This document shows positions 16,070 to 24,511 of a stretch of DNA of 50,840 bases, one piece after another. Position 1 is the stretch's first letter. Each line of letters begins with the position of its first letter. A program made the position numbers and the translations under genes. Origin of the DNA: an uncultured Eisenbergiella sp. Lineage in GTDB: Bacteria; Bacillota; Clostridia; Lachnospirales; Lachnospiraceae. The stretch spans positions 1-50,840 of the forward strand of contig CANQUI010000009.1 in the NCBI GenBank assembly GCA_947626995.1, read 5' to 3'. A model generated the notes under the pieces. It ran no database searches and was not told where the DNA came from. It was given only the letters and a program-made list of their open reading frames with translations.

Positions 16070-19000
16070 TTATTCCTGATCTGTGATCTGCGCGTGGAAT
16101 TCCTGCAGGGATTTCACCGCCAGCTTTCCGTCGCGCTTTGCGCTGCGGATCCCTTCCACAGTGGCTTTTGCCATCGCCATGGTGGTCATATAGGGGATCT
16201 TATATTTGATGGCCGATTTGCGGATATAACTGTCGTCCACCGCTCCCTGCTTGCCAATGGGCGTATTGACGATCAGCTGAATCTTGCCGTTTGTCATCTC
16301 GTCCAGAATATTCGGACGGCCTTCGTTGATCTTATTGATCTTTTGCGCCTCAATTCCCGCCGCCCGTATCATATCGCAGGTCCTTCCGGTGGCCATGATC
16401 GCAAAGCCGCACTCGGCGAATCCTTTTGCGATTTCCACAAGCTCCGGCTTATCCCGGTCGCTGACCGAAATCAGGACGCATCCCTTCGTGGGGATCTGAA
16501 CCTTGGTCGCCTCCTCCGCTTTGTAGAACGCGTCGCCAAAGTCTTCGGACAATCCCAGCACTTCTCCGGTAGAGCGCATCTCCGGCCCCAGAATCGGATC
16601 GACCTCCGGGAACATATTGAAGGGGAACACCGCTTCTTTTACGCCGTAATGGGAAAATTTCTTTTCCTTCAGATCCAGAACCGGGCTGGTGTGTCCGGTA
16701 AACGGCATCGTAATAATATCCGTCGCAATCTGTACCATGTTGATGCCGCAAACCTTGGAAACCAGCGGCACCGTGCGGGAAGCGCGGGGATTTGCCTCGA
16801 TGACGAATACCTTTCCGTCTTCAATGGCATACTGCATGTTCATCAGGCCGACTACGTGCATTTCCTGCGCAATCTTCCGGGTGTATTCCCGGATCGTTGC
16901 AATCTGCTCCTGGGTCAGTCCCCGGGGCGGAATGATGCAGGCGGAGTCGCCGGAATGGATCCCGGCCAGCTCGATATGCTCCATGACGGAAGGGACGAAT
17001 ACATGCTCGCCGTCGCTGATGGCGTCCGCCTCGCACTCGGTGGCATGATGCAGGAAGCGATCGATCAGGATCGGACGGTCCGGCGTTACGCCCACCGCCT
17101 GCTGCATATAAAAGGTCAGTGCCTCGTCATCATAAACCACTTCCATCCCGCGGCCGCCCAGCACATAGGACGGGCGCACCATGACCGGGTAGCCGATTCC
17201 ATGGGCCACCTCCAGCGCTTCTTTGGTATCTACCGCCATACCCGCTTCCGGCATCGGGATCCGGAGCTTTTTCATCATCTCCCGGAACAAATCGCGGTCT
17301 TCCGCCAGATCGATGGTTTCCGGCGTGGTTCCCAGAATATTGACACCGTATTTTTTCAGATCCGCCGCCAGATTCAGCGGCGTCTGCCCGCCAAACTGCG
17401 CAATAACGCCCACCGGTTTTTCCTTTTCATAGATCGCCAGCACATCCTCCAGCGTCAGCGGCTCAAAATAGAGCTTATCGGAAGTATCGTAGTCCGTGGA
17501 CACGGTCTCCGGATTACAGTTGACGATAATGGTGGAAAAGCCCAGCTTATGCAGCGCTTTGGCCGCATGGACGCAGCAGTAATCAAATTCGATCCCCTGG
17601 CCGATCCGGTTCGGGCCTCCGCCCAGGATCATGACCTTGGGCCTGGAATTGTCCACCGGGCTCTCATCCTTGATATGATAGCTGGAATAATAATAAGCGG
17701 AATCCTGGGTGCTGCTGACGTGAACGCCCTCCCAGGCCTCCACCACGCCGTTTTTCACTCTCGCGTTGCGGATCTCTTCTTCGGATACGTTCAGGATCTG
17801 GCTGAGGTATTTATCGGAGAAGCCGTCCAGCTTCGCCTGTTTTAAATCGTCGTCCGACGGAACCTTCCCGGCGTATTTGGCTATCAGCGCTTCCTCCTCT
17901 TCCACCAGCTCCTGCATCTGACGGATAAAATAATGTTTTACCTTCGTCAGTTCAAAGATCTCATCCACCGTGGCTTTTTTGCGCAGCGCCTCGTACATGA
18001 TGAAATATCTTTCGCTGGTAGGGACCGCCAGCATGGACAACAGTTCTTTTTTGCTCTTTTGATCCAGATCGCCCACATGGCCCAGGCCGTAACGGTTCTT
18101 TTCCAGGGAGCGGATCGCCTTCTGGAACGCCTCCTTATAGGTCTTGCCGATACTCATGACCTCGCCCACGGCGCGCATCTGCGTCCCCAGCTTATCCTCT
18201 ACGCCCTTGAACTTCTCAAACGCCCACCGCGCGAACTTGATCACCACATAGTCGCCGTCCGGCACATACCGGTCCAGCGTGCCGTATTTCCCGCAGGGGA
18301 TCTCGTCCAGCGTCAGGCCGCTGGCCAGCATGGCGGAAACCATCGCGATGGGAAAGCCGGTGGCCTTACTGGCAAGCGCCGAAGAACGGGAGGTCCGGGG
18401 ATTGATCTCGATTACCACCAGACGGTCGGAAACGGGATCGTGTGCGAACTGTACGTTCGTGCCGCCGATCACCTGAATGGCGTCCACGATCCGATACGCC
18501 TGTCTTTGCATTTCCTTTTGCAGCTCTTCGGAAATGGTAAGCATCGGAGCGGAACAGAAGGAATCGCCGGTATGTACGCCCACCGGATCGATATTTTCGA
18601 TGAAGCAGACCGTGATCATATTCCCCTTTGCATCACGCACCACTTCCAGTTCCAGCTCTTCCCAGCCCAGAATGGATTCTTCCACCAGGACCTGCCCCAC
18701 CAGGCTGGCCTGCAGCCCTCTGGCGCATACCACCTTCAGTTCCTCTTTATTATATACGAGACCGCCGCCTGCGCCGCCCATCGTATATGCCGGCCGCAGC
18801 ACCACCGGATATCCCAGCCGGTCCGCGATCGACAGCGCCTCTTCCACGGAATAGGCCACGTCGCTTCTGGCCATTTCCACACCGAGGGAATTCATCGTGT
18901 TCTTAAACTCAATGCGGTCCTCGCCGCGCTCGATGGCATCCACCTGCACGCCGATGACCTTGACGCCGTATTTGTCCAAAATACCCGACGTATGCAGTTC

Positions 19001-19297
19001 CGAGCAAAGATTCAGGCCGGACTGGCCGCCAAGATTGGGCAGAAGCGCATCAGGCCGCTCTTTTTCAATGATCTGCTCCAGCCTTTCCACGTTCAGAGGC
19101 TCAATATAAGTGATGTCCGCCGTATCCGGATCCGTCATGATCGTCGCCGGATTGGAATTCACCAATACGATCTCATAGCCCAGTTTCTTAAGCGCCTTAC
19201 ACGCCTGTGTGCCCGAATAATCGAATTCGCAGGCCTGTCCGATGATGATAGGGCCCGAGCCGATGATCAGCACTTTGTGAATGTCCTGTCTCTTCAT
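16070..19297 (-). CDS. carB: Carbamoyl-phosphate synthase large subunit
   Basis: The 1075-residue ammonia-handling subunit makes carbamoyl phosphate from bicarbonate, ammonia and two ATP for arginine and pyrimidine synthesis. Two homologous halves are visible: SGPIIIGQACEFDYSGTQAC near residue 15 and GGGPNRIGQGIEFDYCCVH near 560, each with an ATP-grasp domain. The C-terminal MGS-like allosteric domain contains NTPIGKQGA. I start at ATG 19297 (GGGTGG upstream); an ATG four codons earlier is possible. No carA gene lies next to it, unlike the usual carA-carB pair. Confidence 0.96.
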   Translation of the reverse strand: MKRQDIHKVLIIGSGPIIIGQACEFDYSGTQACKALKKLGYEIVLVNSNPATIMTDPDTADITYIEPLNVERLEQIIEKERPDALLPNLGGQSGLNLCSELHTSGILDKYGVKVIGVQVDAIERGEDRIEFKNTMNSLGVEMARSDVAYSVEEALSIADRLGYPVVLRPAYTMGGAGGGLVYNKEELKVVCARGLQASLVGQVLVEESILGWEELELEVVRDAKGNMITVCFIENIDPVGVHTGDSFCSAPMLTISEELQKEMQRQAYRIVDAIQVIGGTNVQFAHDPVSDRLVVIEINPRTSRSSALASKATGFPIAMVSAMLASGLTLDEIPCGKYGTLDRYVPDGDYVVIKFARWAFEKFKGVEDKLGTQMRAVGEVMSIGKTYKEAFQKAIRSLEKNRYGLGHVGDLDQKSKKELLSMLAVPTSERYFIMYEALRKKATVDEIFELTKVKHYFIRQMQELVEEEEALIAKYAGKVPSDDDLKQAKLDGFSDKYLSQILNVSEEEIRNARVKNGVVEAWEGVHVSSTQDSAYYYSSYHIKDESPVDNSRPKVMILGGGPNRIGQGIEFDYCCVHAAKALHKLGFSTIIVNCNPETVSTDYDTSDKLYFEPLTLEDVLAIYEKEKPVGVIAQFGGQTPLNLAADLKKYGVNILGTTPETIDLAEDRDLFREMMKKLRIPMPEAGMAVDTKEALEVAHGIGYPVMVRPSYVLGGRGMEVVYDDEALTFYMQQAVGVTPDRPILIDRFLHHATECEADAISDGEHVFVPSVMEHIELAGIHSGDSACIIPPRGLTQEQIATIREYTRKIAQEMHVVGLMNMQYAIEDGKVFVIEANPRASRTVPLVSKVCGINMVQIATDIITMPFTGHTSPVLDLKEKKFSHYGVKEAVFPFNMFPEVDPILGPEMRSTGEVLGLSEDFGDAFYKAEEATKVQIPTKGCVLISVSDRDKPELVEIAKGFAECGFAIMATGRTCDMIRAAGIEAQKINKINEGRPNILDEMTNGKIQLIVNTPIGKQGAVDDSYIRKSAIKYKIPYMTTMAMAKATVEGIRSAKRDGKLAVKSLQEFHAQITDQE

Positions 19298-19349
19298 AAA
19301 TCCACCCATTATCCTTTCTTTTTCTTATCTGTACCCAAAAACCCATCCT

Positions 19350-19378
19350 ATTCTAGCATACTTCCCCTGGAACGGCAA
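19350..19378 (-). promoter_or_regulatory. Promoter of carB
   Basis: On the minus strand -35 TTGCCG (19373-19378), 17-base spacer, -10 TAGAAT (19350-19355), about 53 bases before the chosen start. This indicates carB is transcribed on its own. Confidence 0.72.
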
Positions 19379-19409
19379 TATCCTTTCGCCCGGGTTTGGG
19401 CCTTTTCGA

Positions 19410-20435
19410 TCAATTGAATCCGAAAAACTTCTGACAGATCTTATATCCTTCCACCGAAATAAAGCGGCCCGTCCTTCCCGGAAGATTCATGCAGTTGCCC
19501 AGCAGGCCGTAACGCAGCTTCCGATAGAGACCGGTATCCTTCTGCCGGATATAGGAAAGCAGCTCCTTTTTCTTTTCCAGCGCCTCGTCGGTGCCGGAAC
19601 GGATCAAAAGGATGGAGGAAATCGTCGTGATAATGTCCAGATAGCTGAGCATATATCTGCCCATCTTTTTATTGGCGGCCACTGCGCTGCCGTGACTGAT
19701 GAAATAGTCCACCATCAGCTTATTCACCCGGATCTGCTGATCGATCCGTCCGATCATGACCTTCTCATTGACGGACTGATCCGCCCGTCCGATATAATAG
19801 CGATAAAAGTTCACGTCCATGTAATACAGGTTGCGCACATAGGGAAGCGGCTCAAAGACGTAAAGATTGTCCACATAAAACGTATGCTCCGGAAGATGGA
19901 GCCCACATTCGCGCAGCAGCCTGGTCCGATAGATGACGGAGTGCATGAGGATATATTTCCCGGGATAAAAATGTCCCGCCTCCTTCCAGGTAAAGATCCG
20001 CCCCTCCGGAAGGATATGCCGGTAGTGCATGACCTTTCTGCGGCTCTCTCCTTCCTTTTCATAGACAAAATTGCTGATCAGCATGTCCAGCGCCGTTTCG
20101 CCGCCCACCAGCTCGCGCAGCTTGTCCAGAATCGAAAGATACGCTTCCTCCTTCACCCAGTCGTCGCTGTCTACCACCTTGAAAAAAAGTCCCCTGGCGT
20201 TGGCGATTCCGGTGTTGACCGCCGCGCCGTGTCCGCCGTTTTCCTGATGGATCGCCCGGACGATGGACGGATACCGTTTTGCATAGGAATCGGCGATCTG
20301 CGCCGTATCGTCGGTGGAACCGTCGTCCACCACCAGTATTTCCACATCCTCTCCCCCTGTCAGCAGGGATTCGATACATTTTTTCATATAATTCTGAGAA
20401 TTATAGCAGGGGATCGCTATCGTAAGCAGTTTCAT
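19410..20435 (-). CDS. Glycosyltransferase family 2 protein
   Basis: The 341-residue GT-A enzyme has the N-terminal LTIAIPCYNSQNYMKKCIESL, the donor Asp in EILVVDDGSTDDTA, and the DxD-like VVDSDDWV. The C-terminal part (about 200-341) has no membrane helix and resembles GT2 enzymes that act on surface polysaccharide or teichoic-like polymers. The gene starts four bases after the SfsA-MutY stop and so belongs to the same transcript. Its acceptor is unknown. Confidence 0.9.
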   Translation of the reverse strand: MKLLTIAIPCYNSQNYMKKCIESLLTGGEDVEILVVDDGSTDDTAQIADSYAKRYPSIVRAIHQENGGHGAAVNTGIANARGLFFKVVDSDDWVKEEAYLSILDKLRELVGGETALDMLISNFVYEKEGESRRKVMHYRHILPEGRIFTWKEAGHFYPGKYILMHSVIYRTRLLRECGLHLPEHTFYVDNLYVFEPLPYVRNLYYMDVNFYRYYIGRADQSVNEKVMIGRIDQQIRVNKLMVDYFISHGSAVAANKKMGRYMLSYLDIITTISSILLIRSGTDEALEKKKELLSYIRQKDTGLYRKLRYGLLGNCMNLPGRTGRFISVEGYKICQKFFGFN

Positions 20436-20439
20436 TTTC

Positions 20440-22215
20440 TTAGATCCTTTCTTTTCCCGTCCTGATATTCAAATATCCGGCATACGCGGCGAATGCGGAC
20501 GGGATCGGATACCTGTCCTGCGTCTCTTCCGGACGGACAAACAAAAAGTCGCCGTTTGTCTCCATCGGCTCCAGTTCGTCCACCCAGACCGCATATCCTA
20601 TCATATGCCATTCCTTATGCGTAAAAATATGCCGGGCGGCCGGCAGCTGACAGATCCTGATCGCCCGTACCCCCTGCCGTTTCAGCCAGGAAAGCACTTC
20701 CTGCCTGGTGGCGTGCCCCTCAAGCGAGGGGAATTCGTACATTCCGGCCAAAAGCCCCTTATCCGGGCGTTTCCGGATGGCGGCGCGGGACGCATCCCGC
20801 AGGATCAGCACCGTCTTTTTTTCTATGGAACGCGTCTTTCTGCCGTTTTTGTAAGGATAGGCCGTCTGGGTCTGATGCAGATTCGCCCTGCAGAGCATCT
20901 GCCAGGGGCACTGTTCGCAGTGCGGCCTGCCGTTTGGCAGACAGACCGTGGCGCCCAGCTCCATAAGCGCCTGATTGAAATCGCCGGGACGGTCCTTTGG
21001 CATGACGGACCGCAGGTTCTCCTCGACCCGGCGTCTGACCGCAGGCTGGGCAATATCGTCCCCGTCTTCCGTCAGCCTTGCCAGCACGCGCAGCACATTC
21101 CCGTCCACCGCGGGGACCGGCTGCTGAAACGCAATGGAGGCAATGGCGCCCGCCGTATAGTCTCCGATTCCCTTCAGCGTCTTTAACGCTTCATATTCCG
21201 ACGGCATCCGTCCCTGATAGGTCTTAAGAATCTGCCCGGCGGCGACGCGAAGATTGCGCGCGCGGCTGTAATATCCCAATCCCTCCCAGAGTTTTAAAAG
21301 CTCGTCTTCCGACACACAAGCCAATGCCTCCACATCGGGGAGACGCTCCATAAACCGCTCGAAATACGGCTTTACCGCCTCTACTCTGGTCTGTTGGAGC
21401 ATGATCTCCGAGATCCAGACCCGGTAAGGCGTGGGAAACTCCCGCCAGGGAAGACTGCGCCTGCAACTATCATACCACTTTAACAAAGGCGGCGCAATGT
21501 GATTTAACACCTGTTTCTCCACATCCAGCATCACCGGGACCGGGCGGTTTAAGGTCATACTGCTTTCAGACACCTTACAGTCATAGGAGAGGATCCGAAC
21601 GCCCGCCCTTTGCGCGTCAAGAAGCGCCTGCGCAAACTGCGGATGCGTCCTTTGGTTTGGGGTAAAACAGGAAACCCCTTCCATCTGTATGACAAACAGG
21701 ACGTAACAGTCGTATCCTTCCTGCGCAGCTTTGATCAGCTCGCTCACATGTTTGACCGCCCTTTGGGAAGGCGCGTCAGGAAAAAGAGCGATCCCCCAGT
21801 CCTCCAGGGTTACGCCCTTTACTTCCAAAAATATCCTGCGCCCTTTCGCCTCCACATAAAAGTCAAATCGGGAATTCCCGTATCCGGTCTCCGGACGGAC
21901 AAGCGTGACGTCCGAAAAAAGCCTGCCTCCTTCTATCCATTCCTTTACCGCCAGGTTGGGCGCCATGGAATCCACATTGACCAGCCTGTCCTTTTTTTGC
22001 ACCGCCACCAGATCGTAGGCGGTCCTGCGCTTTTTCGCGTCGCTTTTTTGCAGATACACGGTGGCCCCTGCAAGAAACAGTTCCTGACATCTGCCGGTAT
22101 TTTTTACATGCGCCGTTACGATGCGCGTCTCCTTGCCCTCTTCGATCCGTACGCGGGCGGCAAACCGGTTTTGCCGCTCTATGAATCCCGCCTTTACCGT
22201 ATTTTCGTATTTCAT
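20440..22215 (-). CDS. Fusion of SfsA-type nuclease and A/G-specific adenine glycosylase MutY
   Basis: One 591-codon frame carries two complete proteins. Residues 1-230 are SfsA-like: AHVKNTGRCQEL, the PD-(D/E)xK-type elements RFDFY (116-120) and FLEVKGVTL (Glu131, Lys133). Residues 233-591 are MutY: WISEIMLQQT with the catalytic Glu270, helix-hairpin-helix LKGIGDYTAG (347-356), VDGNVLRV with Asp371, the 4Fe-4S ligands Cys425, 433, 436 and 442, and a C-terminal NUDIX-like 8-oxoG-recognition domain. MutY removes adenine opposite 8-oxoguanine. SfsA proteins are reported to be nucleases. No internal stop or good internal ribosome site separates the halves. GGAG lies eight bases before the ATG. 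Confidence 0.92.
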   Translation of the reverse strand: MKYENTVKAGFIERQNRFAARVRIEEGKETRIVTAHVKNTGRCQELFLAGATVYLQKSDAKKRRTAYDLVAVQKKDRLVNVDSMAPNLAVKEWIEGGRLFSDVTLVRPETGYGNSRFDFYVEAKGRRIFLEVKGVTLEDWGIALFPDAPSQRAVKHVSELIKAAQEGYDCYVLFVIQMEGVSCFTPNQRTHPQFAQALLDAQRAGVRILSYDCKVSESSMTLNRPVPVMLDVEKQVLNHIAPPLLKWYDSCRRSLPWREFPTPYRVWISEIMLQQTRVEAVKPYFERFMERLPDVEALACVSEDELLKLWEGLGYYSRARNLRVAAGQILKTYQGRMPSEYEALKTLKGIGDYTAGAIASIAFQQPVPAVDGNVLRVLARLTEDGDDIAQPAVRRRVEENLRSVMPKDRPGDFNQALMELGATVCLPNGRPHCEQCPWQMLCRANLHQTQTAYPYKNGRKTRSIEKKTVLILRDASRAAIRKRPDKGLLAGMYEFPSLEGHATRQEVLSWLKRQGVRAIRICQLPAARHIFTHKEWHMIGYAVWVDELEPMETNGDFLFVRPEETQDRYPIPSAFAAYAGYLNIRTGKERI

Positions 22216-22270
22216 CTGGTCGCTCCATCAAAGCCGGACAGGCGTCGCCTGCGGCCGGAAAACGGCGGCC

Positions 22271-23182
22271 TCACCCGGCTTTCTTTTTTCCGGGCACCCG
22301 CGCCGCCAAAACCACCTCGGACGCCTTCCCGGTATGTATTTCCTGATCGTCAAAAAAGATATGGGCTCCAAACGCCTCCAGAATATCCCGCTTGGACAGG
22401 CCGCCCAGGAAAAAAGACTCGTCCACGCGCACATTCCAGGCGCGCAGCGTACGCACCACGCGCTCATGGGCCGGCGCGCAGCGCGACGTGACCAGCGCCG
22501 TGCGAATGGGCGCCTCCTGCGGGGAAAATTCCTGCTGCAGCGCCGCCACCGCCTTCAAAAAACGGGCAAAGGGGCCTTCCGGCAAAGGGTTTCTCGCCTC
22601 TCTTTTTTCATTTTCCTCAAAGGCGGCAAGACCGTCCTTTTGGAATATTTTTTCCGATTCGTCGGAAAACAGGACGGCATCTGCGTCAAACGCGATCCGG
22701 ATCGGATTGACGTTGTCCTCCACGCCGTAACGCCGTTTGCCGTCGGTACAGATGATCCCCGCCGCGATACCGCTGTCCACGGCCTGCTGCACATCCGCTT
22801 CGTTTGCCGATAAAAACAGATCCGTCCGAAACGCGCTCAGATACGGCGCCAGGGAGCTTCCTCCCGAAAAGACGGCCCGGGTGATATGCAGTCCGTAATA
22901 GGCGATGGACCGGAAAAACCGCACCGAGGTGTCCGCGTTGTTATGGGACATGATGACAACCTCCACGCGGTCCTTTTGCTCTGACCGCTCATTGATCGCC
23001 AGAAGCGCCTTTACCAGACCAAACCCCGGCCCGGGCTTTAGGATCTCCTCCTCGTGTTCGATCTGATACCTGCGGTAGGCTTCCAGTCCCTGTTTTTCAA
23101 ATATCCCGTTCTCCCATGTAAGATCAAACAGCGTCCTTGTGGAAACACCGATCACCAGACGGCCATCCAGTTCGTATGCCAT
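22271..23182 (-). CDS. 5'-nucleotidase (cytosolic NT5C1-like family)
   Basis: The 303-residue protein matches the 5'-nucleotidase family PF06189: LVIGVSTRTLFDL near the N-terminus, VEVVIMSHNNADTSVRFF, ITRAVFSGGSSLAPYL, LFLSANEADV and FFDDQEIH near the end. It would dephosphorylate nucleoside monophosphates in the cytosol. ATG 23182 follows GGGAGGG at eight bases; a longer frame overlapping the upstream gene is rejected. It is flanked by the DUF1653 gene upstream and SfsA-MutY downstream. Confidence 0.88.
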   Translation of the reverse strand: MAYELDGRLVIGVSTRTLFDLTWENGIFEKQGLEAYRRYQIEHEEEILKPGPGFGLVKALLAINERSEQKDRVEVVIMSHNNADTSVRFFRSIAYYGLHITRAVFSGGSSLAPYLSAFRTDLFLSANEADVQQAVDSGIAAGIICTDGKRRYGVEDNVNPIRIAFDADAVLFSDESEKIFQKDGLAAFEENEKREARNPLPEGPFARFLKAVAALQQEFSPQEAPIRTALVTSRCAPAHERVVRTLRAWNVRVDESFFLGGLSKRDILEAFGAHIFFDDQEIHTGKASEVVLAARVPGKKKAG

Positions 23183-23256
23183 GCTCCATTCCCTCCCGTA
23201 TAGATCGCATTGTTTCAAGGGAATCCCGCATCCCTGCAAGTCCGTACGGCCGGCCT

Positions 23257-23820
23257 TTAACGCAGTCTGCTGCACTCGTAGCGTTCCAGCGTCAGCAGAC
23301 AGTTCTTTAAAGTCTCATACTGCTCCTGCGCCGTCCCCTCGGTCAGCTCCAGATCCAGAGAAGCCGCGATTGCGGACAAAACGGCCGGGTCCGCCCTGCC
23401 GGCAAGAGTGCTGAAAATCTCCAGCTTTCTTTCGTAACTGTCCGCCTCCAGAAAGGCCAAAAGCACCGGATCCGGCTCTGACTCTGAAGGTCCTTCGGGC
23501 GCCTCCGCCTTTGCATCTGTCTGCCGCTTCGCCGACAGATCCTTTCCCGGCGCGTCGGGCGCCTGCACGGCCTGCGCTGCCACTCCCGCTGCGGGCACCA
23601 GCGTAAACCGGTCCTTTCCCGCCTGCTGCGGATACCTGGCGGCGTCAGGTCTTCCCATAAAAGAGGACAACGGCCTGGCGTACACTTCAAAACTGCCGTA
23701 AAGCGCCTGATAGACCACCAGCGTCTCATCCGTCTCCGAATGTCTGGCCAGCGTGAGAACGCGGTACATATTCCCTTTAAAATGTTGATAGATATCGCCC
23801 GGTTGCGGGATCCTGTCCAT
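23257..23820 (-). CDS. DUF1653 domain-containing protein
   Basis: The 187-residue protein begins with the DUF1653 module: IPQPGDIYQHFKGNMYRV, HSETDETLVVYQALYG and YARPLSSFMG (residues 4-60). An alanine/proline-rich linker (75-115) and a helical C-terminal domain (116-187) follow, the latter unlike the usual short DUF1653 proteins. The start is ATG 23820, with AGGAGG seven bases upstream. Function is unknown. It heads the operon that contains the 5'-nucleotidase, SfsA-MutY and GT2 genes. Confidence 0.88.
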   Translation of the reverse strand: MDRIPQPGDIYQHFKGNMYRVLTLARHSETDETLVVYQALYGSFEVYARPLSSFMGRPDAARYPQQAGKDRFTLVPAAGVAAQAVQAPDAPGKDLSAKRQTDAKAEAPEGPSESEPDPVLLAFLEADSYERKLEIFSTLAGRADPAVLSAIAASLDLELTEGTAQEQYETLKNCLLTLERYECSRLR

Positions 23821-23873
23821 ACTGAGCCTCCTGTCATGGCGCAAGGCGCCGTCTAAAACTCCGATATGTCCTA

Positions 23874-23902
23874 AGTATACCCCCAAACCGGCAAACTGTC
23901 AT
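23874..23902 (-). promoter_or_regulatory. Promoter of the DUF1653-nucleotidase-SfsA/MutY operon
   Basis: On the minus strand -35 ATGACA (23897-23902), 17-base spacer, -10 TATACT (23874-23879), about 54 bases before the DUF1653 start. Confidence 0.72.
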
Positions 23903-23946
23903 GTCCTATTTTCTTCCTGCCCGCAAAAGATTAAAAAACGCGGGCT

Positions 23947-24309
23947 TTAGTAAAAGCAGGATTCGAAAAAACATCCCTCCTGAGAAAACGCGCATCCGGT
24001 CAGCGCCAGCGCCAGCGTCTCCTGCTTTGCTTTTTCCATCCGCTCAAGCTTTGGATGATGCACACGCAGCGTATAACGGCGCGTCCCGTCCGCCTCCCGG
24101 ATATGCGTCAGCATCACGCCTGCCCGGGGCATCCCTGCATCGTCCAGAATATCCCGTACCTGATCGAGATAGATTTCCTCCATCCTGGCGTAATACCGGC
24201 TTTCTTTTTCGGCTACGCTGTCGGCTCTCCCCATCGCCACGCTTCCCATGCTGCATCCCGTAATCATAATCAACACGGCGGTCAGGATCCAAAAAAACGG
24301 ATTTTTCAT
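23947..24309 (-). CDS. Small predicted lipoprotein of unknown function
   Basis: The 120-residue protein has a short basic N-terminus, a hydrophobic stretch (5-17) and a lipobox ending in ITGC (Cys19). The mature part is charged and mostly helical, with DQVRDILDDAGMPRAGVMLT and a cysteine-containing tail ending GCFFESCFY. I do not recognise the family. AAGGAGG lies ten bases before the ATG. It lies between the asnB terminator and the DUF1653 operon. Confidence 0.72.
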   Translation of the reverse strand: MKNPFFWILTAVLIMITGCSMGSVAMGRADSVAEKESRYYARMEEIYLDQVRDILDDAGMPRAGVMLTHIREADGTRRYTLRVHHPKLERMEKAKQETLALALTGCAFSQEGCFFESCFY

Positions 24310-24430
24310 CTTCGATCTGCCTCCTTCTTTTTTCTGCCCTCAGTATGCGCCTTTATGAGTCCTATAGAACGGACTTTGTCACACCAAAAGAAGACGGATC
24401 GCCGGCGCGCCTTCCCGGATATTCCTGCAT

Positions 24431-24484
24431 AAAAAAGCCCCTTCCAAAGCGGATCCGCCAATCGGGGATCCGCCCTGAAAGGGA
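24431..24484 (-). terminator. Terminator after asnB
   Basis: Arms 24438-24456 and 24466-24483 pair with G-U pairs and one mismatch; six T follow on the minus strand. It lies about 30 bases after the asnB stop. Confidence 0.82.
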
Positions 24485-24511
24485 CGGTATGGTTTTGGAA
24501 AATACCGGTAT

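Noticed and set aside
16064-19417. Two long plus-strand frames (about 593 and 494 codons) opposite carB
   Set aside because: They are antisense to a complete carB, have His/Arg-rich unlikely composition and no ribosome site; they result from GC-rich third positions of the real gene.
22220-22262. GC-rich hairpin between the 5'-nucleotidase and SfsA-MutY genes as a terminator
   Set aside because: No T run follows and the downstream gene lacks its own promoter, so it is more likely a stable intercistronic fold.
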